Shown: positions 25,430-38,013, counted from the stretch's first letter. The stretch is DNA of 64,000 nt from Lichenostomus cassidix (GCA_008360975.2 CM039184.1:54960797-55024796), one strand, 5' to 3'. Program-made: numbers and translations. The notes: generated by a model from the sequence alone, not told the origin.

Positions 25430-26550
25430 AGTCATGGAATCAGTTAGGACTTTTAATCATCAAGTCGAAGCATTTAATCCAGTACTACCAAGTCCATTAC
25501 AAACACATATTCCTAAGTCTTTTCAATTCCTCCAGGGATGGCAACTCCACCACTTCCCTGGGTGGCCTGTTCCACTGCTTGACAGCCCTTTCCATGGAGA
25601 AACCAAACTAAACCTCCTCTGCTGCAGTTTGATATCATTGCCTCCAATCTTGTCACTTGGGAGAGAAGGCCAACCTCCACCTCACTACAACCGCTCCTGA
25701 GATAGCTGTAAAGAGCAATAACGTCCCCACTGAGCTTCCATTTTTCCAGGCTAAACAACCTCTTTCGTAAGCTGCTCCTCATAAAACTTGGGTTCCATAC
25801 CCTTCAGCAGCTTTATAACCCTCCTCTGGACTCTTTCCAGCACCTCAATGCCTTTTTTGTAAAGAGGGATCCAAAACTGAACAAAGTACTCAACATGTGG
25901 CCTCACCCGTGCCAAGTACTGAGGGACAATCACTGCCCTGGCCCTGCTGGCCACACTATTGCTGATACAGGCCAGGTGCCATTTGCCTTCTTGGCCACCT
26001 GGGCACACACTGGTTCATGTTCACCTGGCTGTCAACCAGCATCCCCAGGTCCTTTTCTGCTGGGCAGATTTCCAGCTATTCATCCTCAAGTCTGCAGTGC
26101 TGCATGGGGTGTTGTGACCATAGTGCAGGTCCTGGCACTTGGACTTGCTGAACCTCATACCACTGGCCATGGCCCAACTATCCAGCCAGTCCAGATCCCT
26201 CTGCAGAGCCTTCCTGCCCTCCAGCAGATCAACACTCCCACCCAGCATGGTGTGATCTGCAAACTTGCGGAGAGTGAATTTAATCCTCTCATCCAGATCC
26301 TCGATAAAGATATTAGACACGACTGGCCCTGATACTGAGCCCTAGGGAACACCACTTGTGACTGTCTGCCGACTGGATTTAACTTCATTCACCACCCTCT
26401 GGGCCCAACCATCCAGCCATTCTTTTACCCAGCAAAGTATATGTCCATCCAAGCCAAGAACAACCAGTTTATGCAAGAGAAAGCTATGGCAAATGGTGTC
26501 AAAGGCTTAGCTAAAGTCTAAGCTGACAACATCCACAATCACTGCTTTTA
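25430..26550 (-). mobile_element. CR1 LINE 3' half with decayed RT
   Basis: A 1.1-kb CR1 copy in the same orientation as SLIT2. The minus strand encodes fragments of the reverse transcriptase: [20 protein letters not shown] in one frame, where an intact element has FADD(T), so the second catalytic Asp is replaced by His, followed by [16 protein letters not shown]. Several frame breaks. It lies in the 5.2-kb intron between LRR 1 and LRRs 2-3 of D3. Confidence 0.92.
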
Positions 26551-27296
26551 TTTAGTTTCACAGTGGAGTTGTTCAGTCTGCAAGATGCCATGGAAAACTG
26601 GAAGGAAGAAACTTTATTTCTAATCTCAGATGGCATATCCATGTCAAGCCCTTAGTTTCCTAAAATCTTTTTTGTTCTTGCTATAACATTGATACTACTT
26701 CACCCACTTCAAATAGATATTTTAAAGATTAATGTTGCATAGCTAATCAATGTTGCAGTGCATACACATGTTTTATTACTGATGAAGCATCAAATCAATG
26801 AAATATTTAAGCCTCAATTTTTCAATGTCATCTGTGCAGAAAGATCTTTGCACCTATTTTGAACCTCCAGAAGAAATATGAGCTTCAGAAAAATATTGAA
26901 TTCACTCATATTGGTGTCTCTGTAACATGAGTATTCACTGCTTTCCAGCGAGGCTTAAGCACTCACTGTATTATTCTCTCAATGAAAGAATGTTGTAACA
27001 ACTGCTAACTATATTAGGAAGTTATGAAGCAGTATTAATAAAATAGTTAATTTTCATTATATTTTTTTCATTTTTTCCCCATTTCAATTAACCAGATTCC
27101 AAAGTTCTTGGGAATTCCAACAGACAGCTACATTGAGACTAATGAATATTCTTCCTTTTTTTTCTTTTGTCTTGAACACCTACTCAACTTAAAGGAAATG
27201 TTGTTAAATATGAAGATCTGTTGGACGTATAAGTGTGTGTGTATGCATGTACATGAATGACACATCAAATATTTGATTTGTTTCCTAGAATCCTGC

Positions 27297-28437
27297 AATC
27301 ACAGAATGTCTTGGGTTGCAAAAGACCCTAAACATTATCTAGTTCCAATCCCTCTGCTGTAGGCAGGGACAACTTCCACTAGATCAGGTTGCTCAGAGCT
27401 CCATCCAACCTGGCCCTGAACGCTTCCAGGGATGGGGCATCCACAACCTCTCTGGGCAACTTTTTCCAGTGTCTTATCACCCTAAGAGTAAAGAATTTCT
27501 TTCTGATATCCAATCTAAACCTACTCCCTTTCAGTTTAAACCCATTTCTCCTTGTCCTCTCACTACATGCCTCTGAAAAAAGTCTCTCTCCATCTTTCTT
27601 GTAGGATCCCTTCAGGTACTGGAAGGCCACAATTAGGTCACTCGGAAGCCCTCTCTTTTCCAGGCTGAACAATCCAAATTCTCTCAGCCTTTCCTTGCAG
27701 GAGATGTGCTCTATTCCTCCAATCATTTTGATGGCCTCCTCCGGACTTGCTCCAAAAGGTCCATGTCCTTCCTATCCTGGGGACACCAGAGCTGGATGCA
27801 GCTCACTTGAATGGAATAGAGGGATAGAATCCCCTCCCTCAACCTGCTGACCACACAGCTTTGGATGCAGCCCAGGGCACAATTGACTTTCTGGACTGCA
27901 AGTACACATTGCCCAGTCATATCAAGCTTCTTGTCAACTAACACCCTCAAGTCCTTCTTGATCTGTTCATCTCCCAGCCCATATTGACACTTGGGGTTTC
28001 CAGGACCCAGGAGCAGCACCTGGCACTTGGTCTATTGCACATCATGAGATTCCCAGGACTCACTTCTTGAGCTTGTTCAGGTCCCTCTGTATGGCATCCC
28101 ATCTTTCAGGTGTCTTAACAGCACCACTCAGCTTGGTGTCATCTGCAAATTTGCTGAGGGTGCACTTGATCCCTTTGTCTATGTCATTGATGAGGACATT
28201 CAATACAGATCCTTAAGGAACACCATTTGTCATTGATGTTTGTTGGGATTCTGAGCCATTGACCATTACCCTCTGGATGCAGTTGTCCAAACACTTTCTT
28301 ATCCATCTAAGTCCACCCATCAAATCCATCTCTTTCCAATTTAGAGAGAAGGATGTTGGGGGGCCCATGCCAAAGGCTTTACAGAAGTCTAGATAAAAGA
28401 CATCTATAGCCCTTCTCTTGTCCACTGATGCTTCATA
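27297..28437 (-). mobile_element. CR1 LINE 3' half with decayed RT
   Basis: A second 1.1-kb CR1 in the same intron and orientation, 750 bp from the one above. It begins at the 3' end (CACAGAATGTCTTGGGTTGC) and reaches the RT region, where the minus strand encodes RAIDVFYLDFCKAFGMGPP, corresponding to the conserved YLDFxKAFDxVPH motif with substitutions. The two differ enough to be separate insertions, not a recent duplication. Confidence 0.93.
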
Positions 28438-29518
28438 CTGATACTTGGTATTTCAGAAGTACACTGTAGCTGTAAAAAGTGCTAATCTGAAATTCTTAAA
28501 AGATTGAAGCAAATGGGGTATCTGCTGTATAGCACCACAACACTGTTGTGCCAGACATTCCTACATTCTTTTTTCTAAATATCGCAGCCCAGTTCAAAGT
28601 GGCAAAGTGTACTCAAGTGAAGAAGTCAAAGGCAAGTTCATTTTACAGTGTTGGGATTTTTAAAATCTTTCAGACTAAAAAATCAGTAATAAATATTTAA
28701 CTAATTGTGATCATGCCAGCAAGGATCTGGTTAACAATAGTTTAAGCAATACTATTGCTCCCTTAAGATTTTGATCACTAGTAATTTAGACTGATCTCTT
28801 ACAAATGGTAGTTACTTGGTGAATACTAATCTATTTTTACTTGCATTTTTCTTCACTTAATACTTATGTTTGGATTTAATCCTGAAATGATTGAGCAGAG
28901 AGTCACAAAGACTAACTAAATGACCTACCCTCTAATATGTCTTTTACATAAGCTAAAGAAAAGCTTTTCATAGTCTTATTTTTAGCAACAACTGCAACTG
29001 GTAAGATTATAAACTCCTCTTAGAACATTAACTGTTAACATGGACTTACATGGATGACCTATCAAACCACTTTTTCTCAGTCATTTTAATTTTAATATTC
29101 CCCTCACCTAATGACAGTTTAATGAAGCACAGAATCAAAGGCATGTCCTTAATGTGTTGAAAGAGGCAAAATTGTCTGGTTAGAGAGTAATACAGGAAGT
29201 TACAACAGATTACTGGAATCTTTTCTAAGCAGCTTATACTGTGAGCTCCCTGCTGTGGCTGCACAACAGACCAGCTGGCTGGACACTGCCGCGAAGGTGC
29301 TGGAGCTGCACACCATGAGAAGTGGCTGCTGGCAGTGCCAAGCCCCACAGAGCAGAGCTGCCAACTCTGACCTACCTCAGGGATTAATTTAAACCCATTC
29401 TTGATTTTCTCTTAGAATATAATGAATCTTTTGTAGATTAGAACTAAGAAAGGTGGAGGGACACAGCAAGGAGCTAATATACTATCTCAATAGACAAAGA
29501 CATTGAAGTCACACTTAC

Positions 29519-29593
29519 ATTTTACGCAGCTGAGGAAGTTTCTTAAAGATTCCAGTAGCTTCCAGGACTGAAAATTCGTTGTTATTTAGTCTC
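29519..29593 (-). CDS. SLIT2: SLIT2 exon ~17: D3 leucine-rich repeat 1
   Basis: A 75-nt exon, one codon longer than the standard LRR exon, with acceptor TTCTTCTAG and donor GTAAGTGT. It encodes [20 protein letters not shown] then QLRKI. The extra residue lies in the ATGIFKKL part and is a known feature of the first D3 repeat. Phase 2 at both ends. Confidence 0.97.
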
Positions 29594-32500
29594 CTAGAAG
29601 AAATTACATCAATTTCAGAAAAAAATCAATGAGGCATTGGTACAGAATGTTCCACATTAAGTGAACTCTTCAGTCTGGTTTCCCTGAATAGCTGATGTTT
29701 AACTGGTAGTGGAAGCACAATTCTTTATATAGTGACATTTCTAATTTTGATAATTCCTGTGAATGAACATTCTTATTCCTGTGTATGAACATTCTCATTA
29801 GTTAAACTTGGGTGTACGCAAGACATTTTCAAAACTCAATCACAAAATCTTAAACAGCTAAAATTAAAAAGGAATATAAGATGATGTTTTTAATTTTTCA
29901 AACAAAAATGTAACTAAGGAAGGATTCCATGGCAACTTTTAAATAAAAGTCTTTAAGAAGGACATGTAAACCACTGAAGATTAGTCTTCTGTTCTTTAAA
30001 GGATATCAGGTGGAGTCTGCCAGACATCTGGAGGTACTCACAGAACACTATTTACAAGAATGAAATAATTACTCAGTGCTTCTTTTGAATAGAGAATGAA
30101 ACCCACTGCATAGGTCTTCCCATTAATTTAAAACCGCTTCTCTCGCCATGATTTATCTTCATACCACTACAGCTGGCACACATATATTGCTTAAATCAGC
30201 ATTAAATGCTGACTTGTAACACTGTAAGAAGGCATACAACAAGCAAAAAATACTAGCTGGGCACTTCTCTCTCCTGCACAGGTATCAAGGCTTACAGTGC
30301 AGTATACCTTCAACAGCAAGCAAGTTAGGGGACCACCTATATTTCAAAAAATACCTCCATTGGCCCAATATTCCCTATTTCTTCTCCTGAAAAGAAAACG
30401 GCAATTATAAGTCTTAGATCATTTATATGCTCTAACGGAGCTATCTTATTAAGGAAGGGAGTCTATCCAGCTTTTCTTTAGAGATCCTAAATAGGGAGGA
30501 GAACATATGACTGACAAGATCACTGTGAAGAAATTCAGCATAATTCTTAAACCAGAATGCTTTTTAGAATTGCCTTATTGCAAGATAAGTTTAAAAAAAC
30601 CCTAGAAAATTAAAGCAAGCTGCTTGTTCATCCTTCCCTCCTGTTCTCATTGATAGCCAGAAGGGAAATTAAGGTTGTAAATCTGAAGGTATTGTTGTAC
30701 AACAGTTTCAACAAGGAACCAAAGTGAAATAAGACAGAAGTTTTTTGGATATTCACAAAACATTCATATACCACACCAAACTACAAGGAAAACAAATTTC
30801 AAAAGATGCTACCACCTCTAAAATTCAACTGAATGACTTAATGGGATTTTTAGTGGGACCATGCATACTCTTGCACATTGTCAATTAACAAAGTTACTTC
30901 AATCTAAACAGCCTTTTCTTTACCCTATTATCAACAACAGAAGCACTGGCTATTCTATAAATGCTGACATCTTCAAATACTTTTCAAGTGCTGTACCATC
31001 TATAAGAATGACTTGGTAATGAAAACATTTACTGATTCTAATAATACTTACTTGCTCTACTGCAAACATTTCTAACCCCATTGAAAAAGGCAAACAATTT
31101 GATCATTTATTCTTTGCAACAATCTTTTATGTATTAAAAGTAATTTACTTTGTCTCTCCCTCAAGTTTCTTTCACACAAATGCCTTCAACATTTCCAGTC
31201 TTCTTTTCTACATTATTTTTGTTCTCCTCAAATTTTTTTCCGAGCAATTATATCCATCTTGAAAAGTGAAGCTGTTAACACAATATTCCAGCTGATACCT
31301 TACAATTGCTAGGTACCCAGCAATTACTGTACAATAATTATTTCATACAATTTACATGCTACATTCCTATACATATATTCTGAAATAAAATTTGCATTAG
31401 TGCCCAATAGCTCTCCTTCATCTTTAATATGTATGATAACACTACCTTAGCCTTTTATCTTGATCTGCTTGCTGGTCATTCCTCAATCTTGTACTTCCAG
31501 TGCTAAATAGTTCTATCTGATTTCATATGTAGAATTTTAATCTTTACTTAAATTGTATTTATTTTATTTCAATTAGCCCACACACAATGGAATCAAAATT
31601 ATTACAGATGACTGGAAACAACAATGACAGTGCATCAAAGACCAGGAATAACTGGAGTAAACAGGAAAAAGAGCTGTAACTTTTGCATCAGTGAGGCAAA
31701 TACCATAAGAGTGTACTTGGCTAGAGCAAATGGATTTATAACAGAAGTAACAAAAATTAAGTAATTTTTCTATCCTCTCTAGAATATTTGCAAGACTGTT
31801 GAAATTTTTATTACATCAAATGACTTGAAGAACAAGGCTATCAACAAGAACGTTGAATAATGACCTTTTTCCGGTTTAACACCATCAAACTTGGATAGAG
31901 TGCTATAAAGAAAAGGGTTCTTTAATGGCAAAAAATATAAAGGAAGCAATGATGGAAACTGAAGAGAGATAGATTCTATCTGAAACTAAAAGTTCCCACG
32001 TAAAAATAATTTAACAGAATTAAAATTATTAACTTCTGCAACAATCTCAGGGGAATGGTGGATTTTTTAATCCACTAACATCTTCAAACAAGACTAGATA
32101 TTTTCTGAAAGAAGTGCTTTTACCAAACATTTAGTCAAAAAAATTTTGTTGACTGAAATTTGAGTGTTTAGCATATACAGTAGATGAGGCTTGATTATTT
32201 AATTGTTCCTTCTGAATTTAACGGGTAGGAACCATAATTAAAGAAAGAAAACACCTGACAGTTTATCTTCCACATGTAAATAAATGAATATGAAAAACAA
32301 CAGTTAAAATGCTAAATTAAGATTATTATTTCTTCAGAGAAGAGACAATTAAACATGATTCCTCCTAAAAACCATGGCAATGCATGTTTATCACATCAAC
32401 AACTCCATTTCTCATCTCTTGTTTCAGTAACTATCATTTATACAACCACTACTTTATGATCTCCTCCAACACTTTAACCTGTTACCTATTCCATCAGCTT

Positions 32501-34313
32501 TATTCTTAAATTAAAGCAATTTTATCTCAAAATATCAGATAACATAAAATGTATTTCACAACTGAAATCTATCTCCCTTCACCCAAGACAGTATCAATCT
32601 TTTTTCTCTGATTGTAATTTTCAGATTTGCAATAAGAACATGTGGTTTAAAGTCAGCAAGACACCACATTCAACACAGCCACGTGCTCACTCCCCCACCA
32701 TCAGGATCAAGGAGAGAACCAGAAGGGTAGAAGCTGGAAAAATCATAGGTAAAGAGCATTTAATAGGAAGAGAAAAAGCCATGCACACAAGCAAAAGAAA
32801 ACAAGAAATTAATTCACTGCTCCCCATGGGCAGGCAGGGGTTCAGCCATCCCCAGGAGACCAGGGCACCTTCACATGTAACAGTGACTTGGAATGACGAA
32901 CACCATCTCTCCAAATGCCCCACCATTCCTCCTTCTTCCCCCAATTTATATACTGACCATGATGTCACATGGTCTGAAATATCCCTTTGGTCAGTTTGGG
33001 TCATCTGTCCTGGCTGCCTCTCCTCCCAGCCTCCCATGAACACCCAACTTCCTTGCCAGCATGGCAGTAAAAAAAGCAGCAAAAGCCTTAGCTCTGTGTA
33101 AGCACTTCTGAGCAATAACAAAAACATCTCTATATTATCAACCCTGTGTTCAGCAGAATTCCAAATCTCAGACCCATACTATCCAGTGTGAAGAAAATTA
33201 ACTCTACTCCAGCCAAAACCAGCACAGAACATCACTGAGTCCAACTCCTTCTCCCAGCTTAAAGACAGGCAAAAGTCTCCATCCGTGTTTTAAAAATATT
33301 TCAGTTTTAAATCCCATTTCCTGTCCAGGTATTCAAATACTTAACAATAGTCTCATTATTTCATACCTCATTGCCATACTGTTGCTTTGATGCCAGCTGT
33401 AGACTGCTCTTTTAACAGATGTGCCGTCCTGTGGCTCATCTCACCCCTGTGGGTGACAACTTGATCACAACACTCTTGTCTCCACATCTCTTTACTGCTT
33501 TACTATGTCAAATCAAAGTCTCTTTCTTTTGTCCCTCAACATTTTGCCTTTTTCTCTAAACTGAATCTCCTAGGAAAACCAGCTATTTCCTTCTGCCTTT
33601 GCTCTGCAATGACAGCCACTTTCATCTACCTTTCTGCCAATCCTTCAACCACCCCTGCATTCCTTTTTATACTATTCTTTGCACATGGGGAAACCTTGTA
33701 AAGCTGTCTGAATTTTATCTTTCACTCCCTCCTTGAAGACCACTTCAGTTGTAATGCCTACAAATCATTCCCATATGGCATTTATTAAGCAAGTAATAAC
33801 CTCTGAGTTCTTCTCTGCCCATTTCTATTCATTATATTATTATCTCATCTTCTTAACCCAACTCTGTCCTGTTTGTCTGCTTTATCTTCCACTGGTGTCC
33901 TGCCCGACAAATGTAATGTGTGCTTTGCATAAGAAGAATCAGCTCTGTCTGTTTAAATATCTAGATAGCACTTTTTAAGATAGATCCCTCTGGTTACTGG
34001 ATGTCCTACTTTCTCCTGTAGTAAAAAGCAAATTAAACCCCACTACCTTGCAAAAAATCCAAGCAGGTTGCTCAGGTTCTGAAGAACTAGAAACATAGAA
34101 TAGTTACTTTATTTATTTGTCATGGGTTTTTAAGGCTACATGGTATTGAAACAAAGCATGAATACTTTTTATGAATATTTAGTCCTTTGAAGTGCACCAC
34201 AAGGTTACTTTTAAGTTTTGCCATTCAAAAGAAGTAAAGCTATGGTTTTATATTTGACAATTTTAGTTAGTTTTTCTGTAAGTAAATAATGCTTTATTAT
34301 GGGTTCGACTTAC
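29594..34313 (-). other. SLIT2: SLIT2 intron between D3 N-cap and LRR 1
   Basis: 4.7 kb, AT-rich, containing the solo LTR at 32641-33226. Nothing else recognised. Confidence 0.85.
32641..33226 (-). mobile_element. Solo LTR of an avian ERVL-like retrovirus
   Basis: A 586-bp element bounded by TG and CA and flanked by a perfect 5-bp target duplication GAACA (32636-32640 and 33227-33231). The minus-strand start matches the LTR family with CTGGTTTTGGCTGGAG near its 5' end. A 5-bp duplication fits ERVL-type insertion. No internal retroviral sequence lies on either side, so it is a solo LTR from recombination. A related copy lies at 58300-58877. An ATTAAA poly(A)-signal variant lies on the minus strand at 32764-32759. 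Confidence 0.88.
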
Positions 34314-34464
34314 AATTCTGCAGTGTATTGGGGGATGTGATCAGGAATTTTGTTGAGTTTCTGATTGGAGCAGTCTACTGTGGTTCCTTCACAGCGACAT
34401 TTCTCAGGGCAAGCCAAATCTGCAAAGCAGTCTCCACTTAATTTGGATCTGTAATCTTCAGTGC
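34314..34464 (-). CDS. SLIT2: SLIT2 exon ~16: D2-D3 linker and D3 LRR N-terminal cap
   Basis: A 151-nt exon with acceptor CTTCTACAG and donor GTAAGTCG. It encodes [20 protein letters not shown], then [20 protein letters not shown] and [10 protein letters not shown]. The linker is followed by an N-cap with CPEKCRC and VDCS. The first two bases complete a Gly codon whether the upstream partner is the 24-nt microexon or the D2 C-cap exon, so both splice forms are in frame. The mir-218-1 hairpin lies in the intron just upstream of this exon. Confidence 0.97.
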
Positions 34465-35026
34465 CTGTAGAAGATTCAAGTCAAAACACAGATACTAAGT
34501 CAATAAAGTATAAGATTTGCTTCTTGTGAGAAGGTTGAAAAGACGTCTGCAATGCAGATAACGGGTGGGCAACTTGGGAAATGCATGATAAACTTTGTGA
34601 TACTGAACAGACACAAGGGCTTCAAGAGAGGGTTAAATATAGGGACTTAAGATATGCTGGAAAAAGAAACTGAGACCAACTTCACATAGCAGGATAACAT
34701 TAACTTGAGCTTTTCACAGCTGTACTTTCTGCTGATTATGTTGTCAGCCAATCTAGCCTTGTTTATAGCTAATCACACAAATGCCACTGTTTGTTTTAGA
34801 ATTTGTTTTGTTTCTCTGTATCAAGAATCAATAGATCCTGAATGCCACCTTTTCTCTTTCTCTGGCTACAAATTTGTATTGTTGACTGGACTTCATTAAC
34901 CTCAGTGATTTTTTTTTATAGTCCCGATACTCCACATCATCTCAACACGTAAGATTGAAAGCCCTGTTTTCAGCTTTAATTTAAAAAATGTGTGATCCTG
35001 ACTTAAGCCTCAGCAGCTTGCCATGC

Positions 35027-35136
35027 TGTAGAAAGCTGCGTGACGTTCCATGGTGCTTGACAGAACCATGTTTTACTCATACCTCACAACCACATGGTTA
35101 GATCAAGCACAACAGAAAATCTCGCTACATTATCAA
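35027..35136 (-). ncRNA. MIR218-1: mir-218-1 precursor in SLIT2 intron
   Basis: A 110-nt hairpin in sense orientation within the SLIT2 intron between the 24-nt microexon and the D3 N-cap exon. The 5p arm (35112-35092, minus strand) begins TTGTGCTTGATC and matches mature miR-218-5p over its 21 nt. The 3p arm (35069-35048) begins ATGGTTCTGTCAAGC and matches the miR-218-1 star strand with one difference. The arms pair over most of their length around a short loop (GGTTGTGAGGTATGAG). Human MIR218-1 occupies the corresponding SLIT2 intron, which identifies this paralogue rather than mir-218-2 in SLIT3. miR-218 represses ROBO transcripts and is a motor-neuron-enriched microRNA. Two differences from the human precursor, as recalled, are at 35062 (3p arm) and 35086 (loop). 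Confidence 0.97.
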
Positions 35137-35878
35137 AACTGCATCCATTAGGCCAAGGATAAGAGCAAGGGAAAAGAGGAAGGGGTAGGTACAAGTCACA
35201 GAAGCATTTTAGGTTTAATACTTGCTTACATGACATGGCATTCTTATTAGTGAATGTCCAGTGCCACAGTAACAGTATCACTGTCACAGATTAAATAATA
35301 ATACAATATATATATATTAAAAAAAGAAAAAAAAAAAACACATTGAAAGTTTCCTCCACCATTTCCCAGAGTCAGTCAAAGAAAACATCCTAAACATATC
35401 AGGAGAAAACATCCAGTAAGGAACTGAGGGTGGGTGACAAAGAAAACAAAGAGAAGCCGAAAGGACCTGTGGGTTCTTCTTGGACAAAGGTGAAAAGACT
35501 GAGACTAGTAGAAGGTGCATCAGGGCTGGGAAGTACACTGTGATTTAGCTCAGACACTGAACTTTACTTACAGCCAAAATGGTGAACTCCTGCAAAAGTA
35601 AAGATAGCCAAGAAGGAAAGAAAGACAGAGTAATCCCAATTAAGACAAAAACATGAACTAAACTCTCATGTTCTCTACTTAACTTTAGTTTGGTTAGAAG
35701 ATGGTGCTAGGGCCATTGTCTTCAGGAGAGAGAAAGAATAATTCATCTCAAGTGGCATTTAAAAATGAAAACTGGGGTTTTCTACAGATTGCATATAGGA
35801 TGATGATCATGCCGCCCATGAATTATTCTTCACTATTTTGAATGTGTTCTTTAAAGGCTGCTCCCTTAACATATATAA

Positions 35879-35965
35879 GAGTTACAGAATATTCTGAGCT
35901 GGAAAAGACCCTCAAGGATCATCAAGTCCAATATACATGCTATGCCACTTAAATCCTCAATAAAC
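35879..35965 (-). mobile_element. CR1 3' tail relic
   Basis: About 85 bases (TTACAGAATATTCTGAGCTG, AAGACCCTCAAGGATCATC, AAGTCCAATATACATG) that match the reverse complement of a CR1 3' end. It lies 740 bp from the mir-218-1 hairpin, on its upstream side. Confidence 0.75.
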
Positions 35966-37989
35966 CAAATAAATATAGGAGAAACAGATTGCTCACTGGA
36001 GGGAAAAAAACCCCAACACTCATTACATACTGTGTTATCTAGAACTTGTAAATGTCTTAGTAAAAGATATGATAAAACTACTATAGAGTATTTCTATGAG
36101 GTAGCATATAAATGATATTTTTTCAAATAAATGATTTAATACTTTCAAACCTTAAGTCTTCCAATTTACTATAATGAAAATTTTCTAAGACTTCATAGTG
36201 TCTGCAGAGCAACATCTCCAAACAACATATTTAAAACAAATATTAAAAATATTTAAGTGTTTAAAAAATGCTAAGATTATTTTATAGTATCCACTTAAGC
36301 ATAAAGAAGTGTTTTTAGCACTTTTAAACACTCAATAAACAAGTCTAAAAATATGGTTCTTTTCCTCCTGCATCCAGAGTACATCACTGTAAGCATTTTA
36401 AACAATTAAAATATTCAGGGACAATGCCTTCAACAACTAAAATACTTTTAGCTAGCATCTCCCTGATAACCTGATAGAAAGAGAAAGCACAGAACCTGTA
36501 TTTCAAGAAGCATGTATATAACACTTTTTGTTTAATTTCTTCATCTTTTTTTCTTCCCCCACCCCCAGAATAGCATTTTTTAAAGGGTATGTAAACAAGT
36601 CTAAACTGCATGTGTGGTCATATTGTAACCAGGCTGTGAAGACATTTGCTGGCAAAAAAACACTTCTAAGTCAGAGGCAAAAGTTGTGCTGGCAAGGTTG
36701 AGTAGAAGTCACTCTGTGGCAGGAATACAGCTGTTCTACACATTAAGGAACTGAGTGGTACTACAGGTCTGTGAAATTGAATCCCCCTGTTTTATGCTGC
36801 TTTAAAACACATTTTCCTGGATGCCAGTGCTGACAAATTTTTGCCTTGTTTTGTATTTCATTTTGTATTTTCTTCATATTCAAACCAAAATATTAGTATA
36901 AGGGCATTTAGAACCTCACAGGACTGCTGTAAATTTAAGTGTTACATTACACAGCACTTGGAGAAGAGCTGTTAAACATACCAGCTAAAGAGACAACAAC
37001 TAAGATGACAGCAGAATGATGATATAGCTGTAGTACTTGAAAGAAGTGCACTGGTGTCCTAATCAATTATTGTAGATATTTTTCTAGATATTGACCTATA
37101 TCAGAAAACCCTGCCTGCAAATCACATACCGTAATTCATCAGTAGATGCATTATTCCCCTGTTTATTTTATTATTTATAATCTGTTATGAATATAACGTA
37201 AGTGAACATTTTTTTCTATTAAGAAAACAGTGCAGACACTGACAAGCAAGGTAAAATAAAGAAAGATCCATATTTCAAAGAGCTAGGGCCAACATCAGTA
37301 AATCTTTTGCAAAAATATCATAGACTTATTGTAGCTTAAAGCAGTGTGTAAGCCGGTATTTCACCTCAACTCTAAAGTCGTATTTTCTTTAATGGAAAGT
37401 ATTTCTGATTCACTGTATGCATGTGACCACAGAATGCCTCTAATTAAGAATATCAGCTTTCTTTTCCACTGTGATTTCCTAAACAAAAGGAGGGTGAGCA
37501 AGCAGTAGATGCAGCCAGCGTAGAGCATGAAAGCAAGGCAAGAAAACGTTCATTTGTAGAATGTTTGGGTTTTTAAGTTGTGCTAGCTCTTTGACGGCAG
37601 CATGGTTTCCTGTGTTTAAAAGCAGCTCAGGAGCCACATTTTAAAAACAGTAGCAGCAGAAAGGCAAGGTACAAGGTAAGTAAAAGGGTCAGTTAAAATA
37701 GGAACTAGCAGGTGCAACCTTCTAAAGAATTTAAGGATAGGTGTAATTTTGGTAGGTTGTGTGCAAATCTGTGAGACAGAAAAAGGTAAATGGAGCTGCA
37801 TGCTAAGCTCTTATATTCAGAAAACAGAATTACTAGTATTCTACAAAGGAAAACTATGTTTAGCTACAGGTATTGACTAATGTTAATACACATGCATCAG
37901 TTTCCTAAAAGCTATAACAAACTTTGCTTTTGGGGGTAAAGGAAGAGAATATCTGCAGTTAGTCAATCTTACTGCAGAGCCAAACCTAC

Positions 37990-38013
37990 CTGGAATGAAA
38001 TACTGCTCTTTAG
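37990..38013 (-). CDS. SLIT2: SLIT2 exon ~15: 24-nt cassette microexon (AKEQYFIP)
   Basis: A 24-nt microexon with a long pyrimidine tract and acceptor TTATTTAG, and donor GTAGGT. It is in phase 1 at both ends. When included, TCA-G|CT AAA GAG CAG TAT TTC ATT CCA G|GC adds eight residues, AKEQYFIP, right after the D2 C-cap. When skipped, the exons at 38771 and 34464 still join in frame. It corresponds to human SLIT2 exon 15, which is known to be alternatively spliced. The insertion lengthens the D2-D3 linker, close to the Robo-binding domain. Confidence 0.95.

Larger units (their letters stand above)
24279..29518 (-). other. SLIT2: SLIT2 intron between D3 LRR 1 and LRRs 2-3
   Basis: 5.2 kb carrying two 1.1-kb CR1 copies (25430-26550, 27297-28437) and a small relic at 24385. 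A slightly GC-richer stretch at 29225-29380 has no recognised feature. Confidence 0.85.
34465..37989 (-). other. SLIT2: SLIT2 intron ~15, host of mir-218-1
   Basis: 3.5 kb between the 24-nt microexon and the D3 N-cap exon. It contains the mir-218-1 hairpin 560 bp upstream of the acceptor and a CR1 relic at 35879. Sequence around the hairpin is not visibly repetitive. Confidence 0.9.

Noticed and set aside
25895..26388. Open frames on both strands of 77-145 codons
   Set aside because: The minus-strand ones are decayed CR1 reverse transcriptase; the plus-strand one is its antisense shadow.
32640..33127. Overlapping open frames of about 150 codons on both strands
   Set aside because: They lie almost wholly inside the solo LTR at 32641-33226 and match no gene; LTRs do not code here.
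35027..35136. mir-218-2 instead of mir-218-1
   Set aside because: The 3p arm and loop match mir-218-1 and the host exons are SLIT2, not SLIT3.
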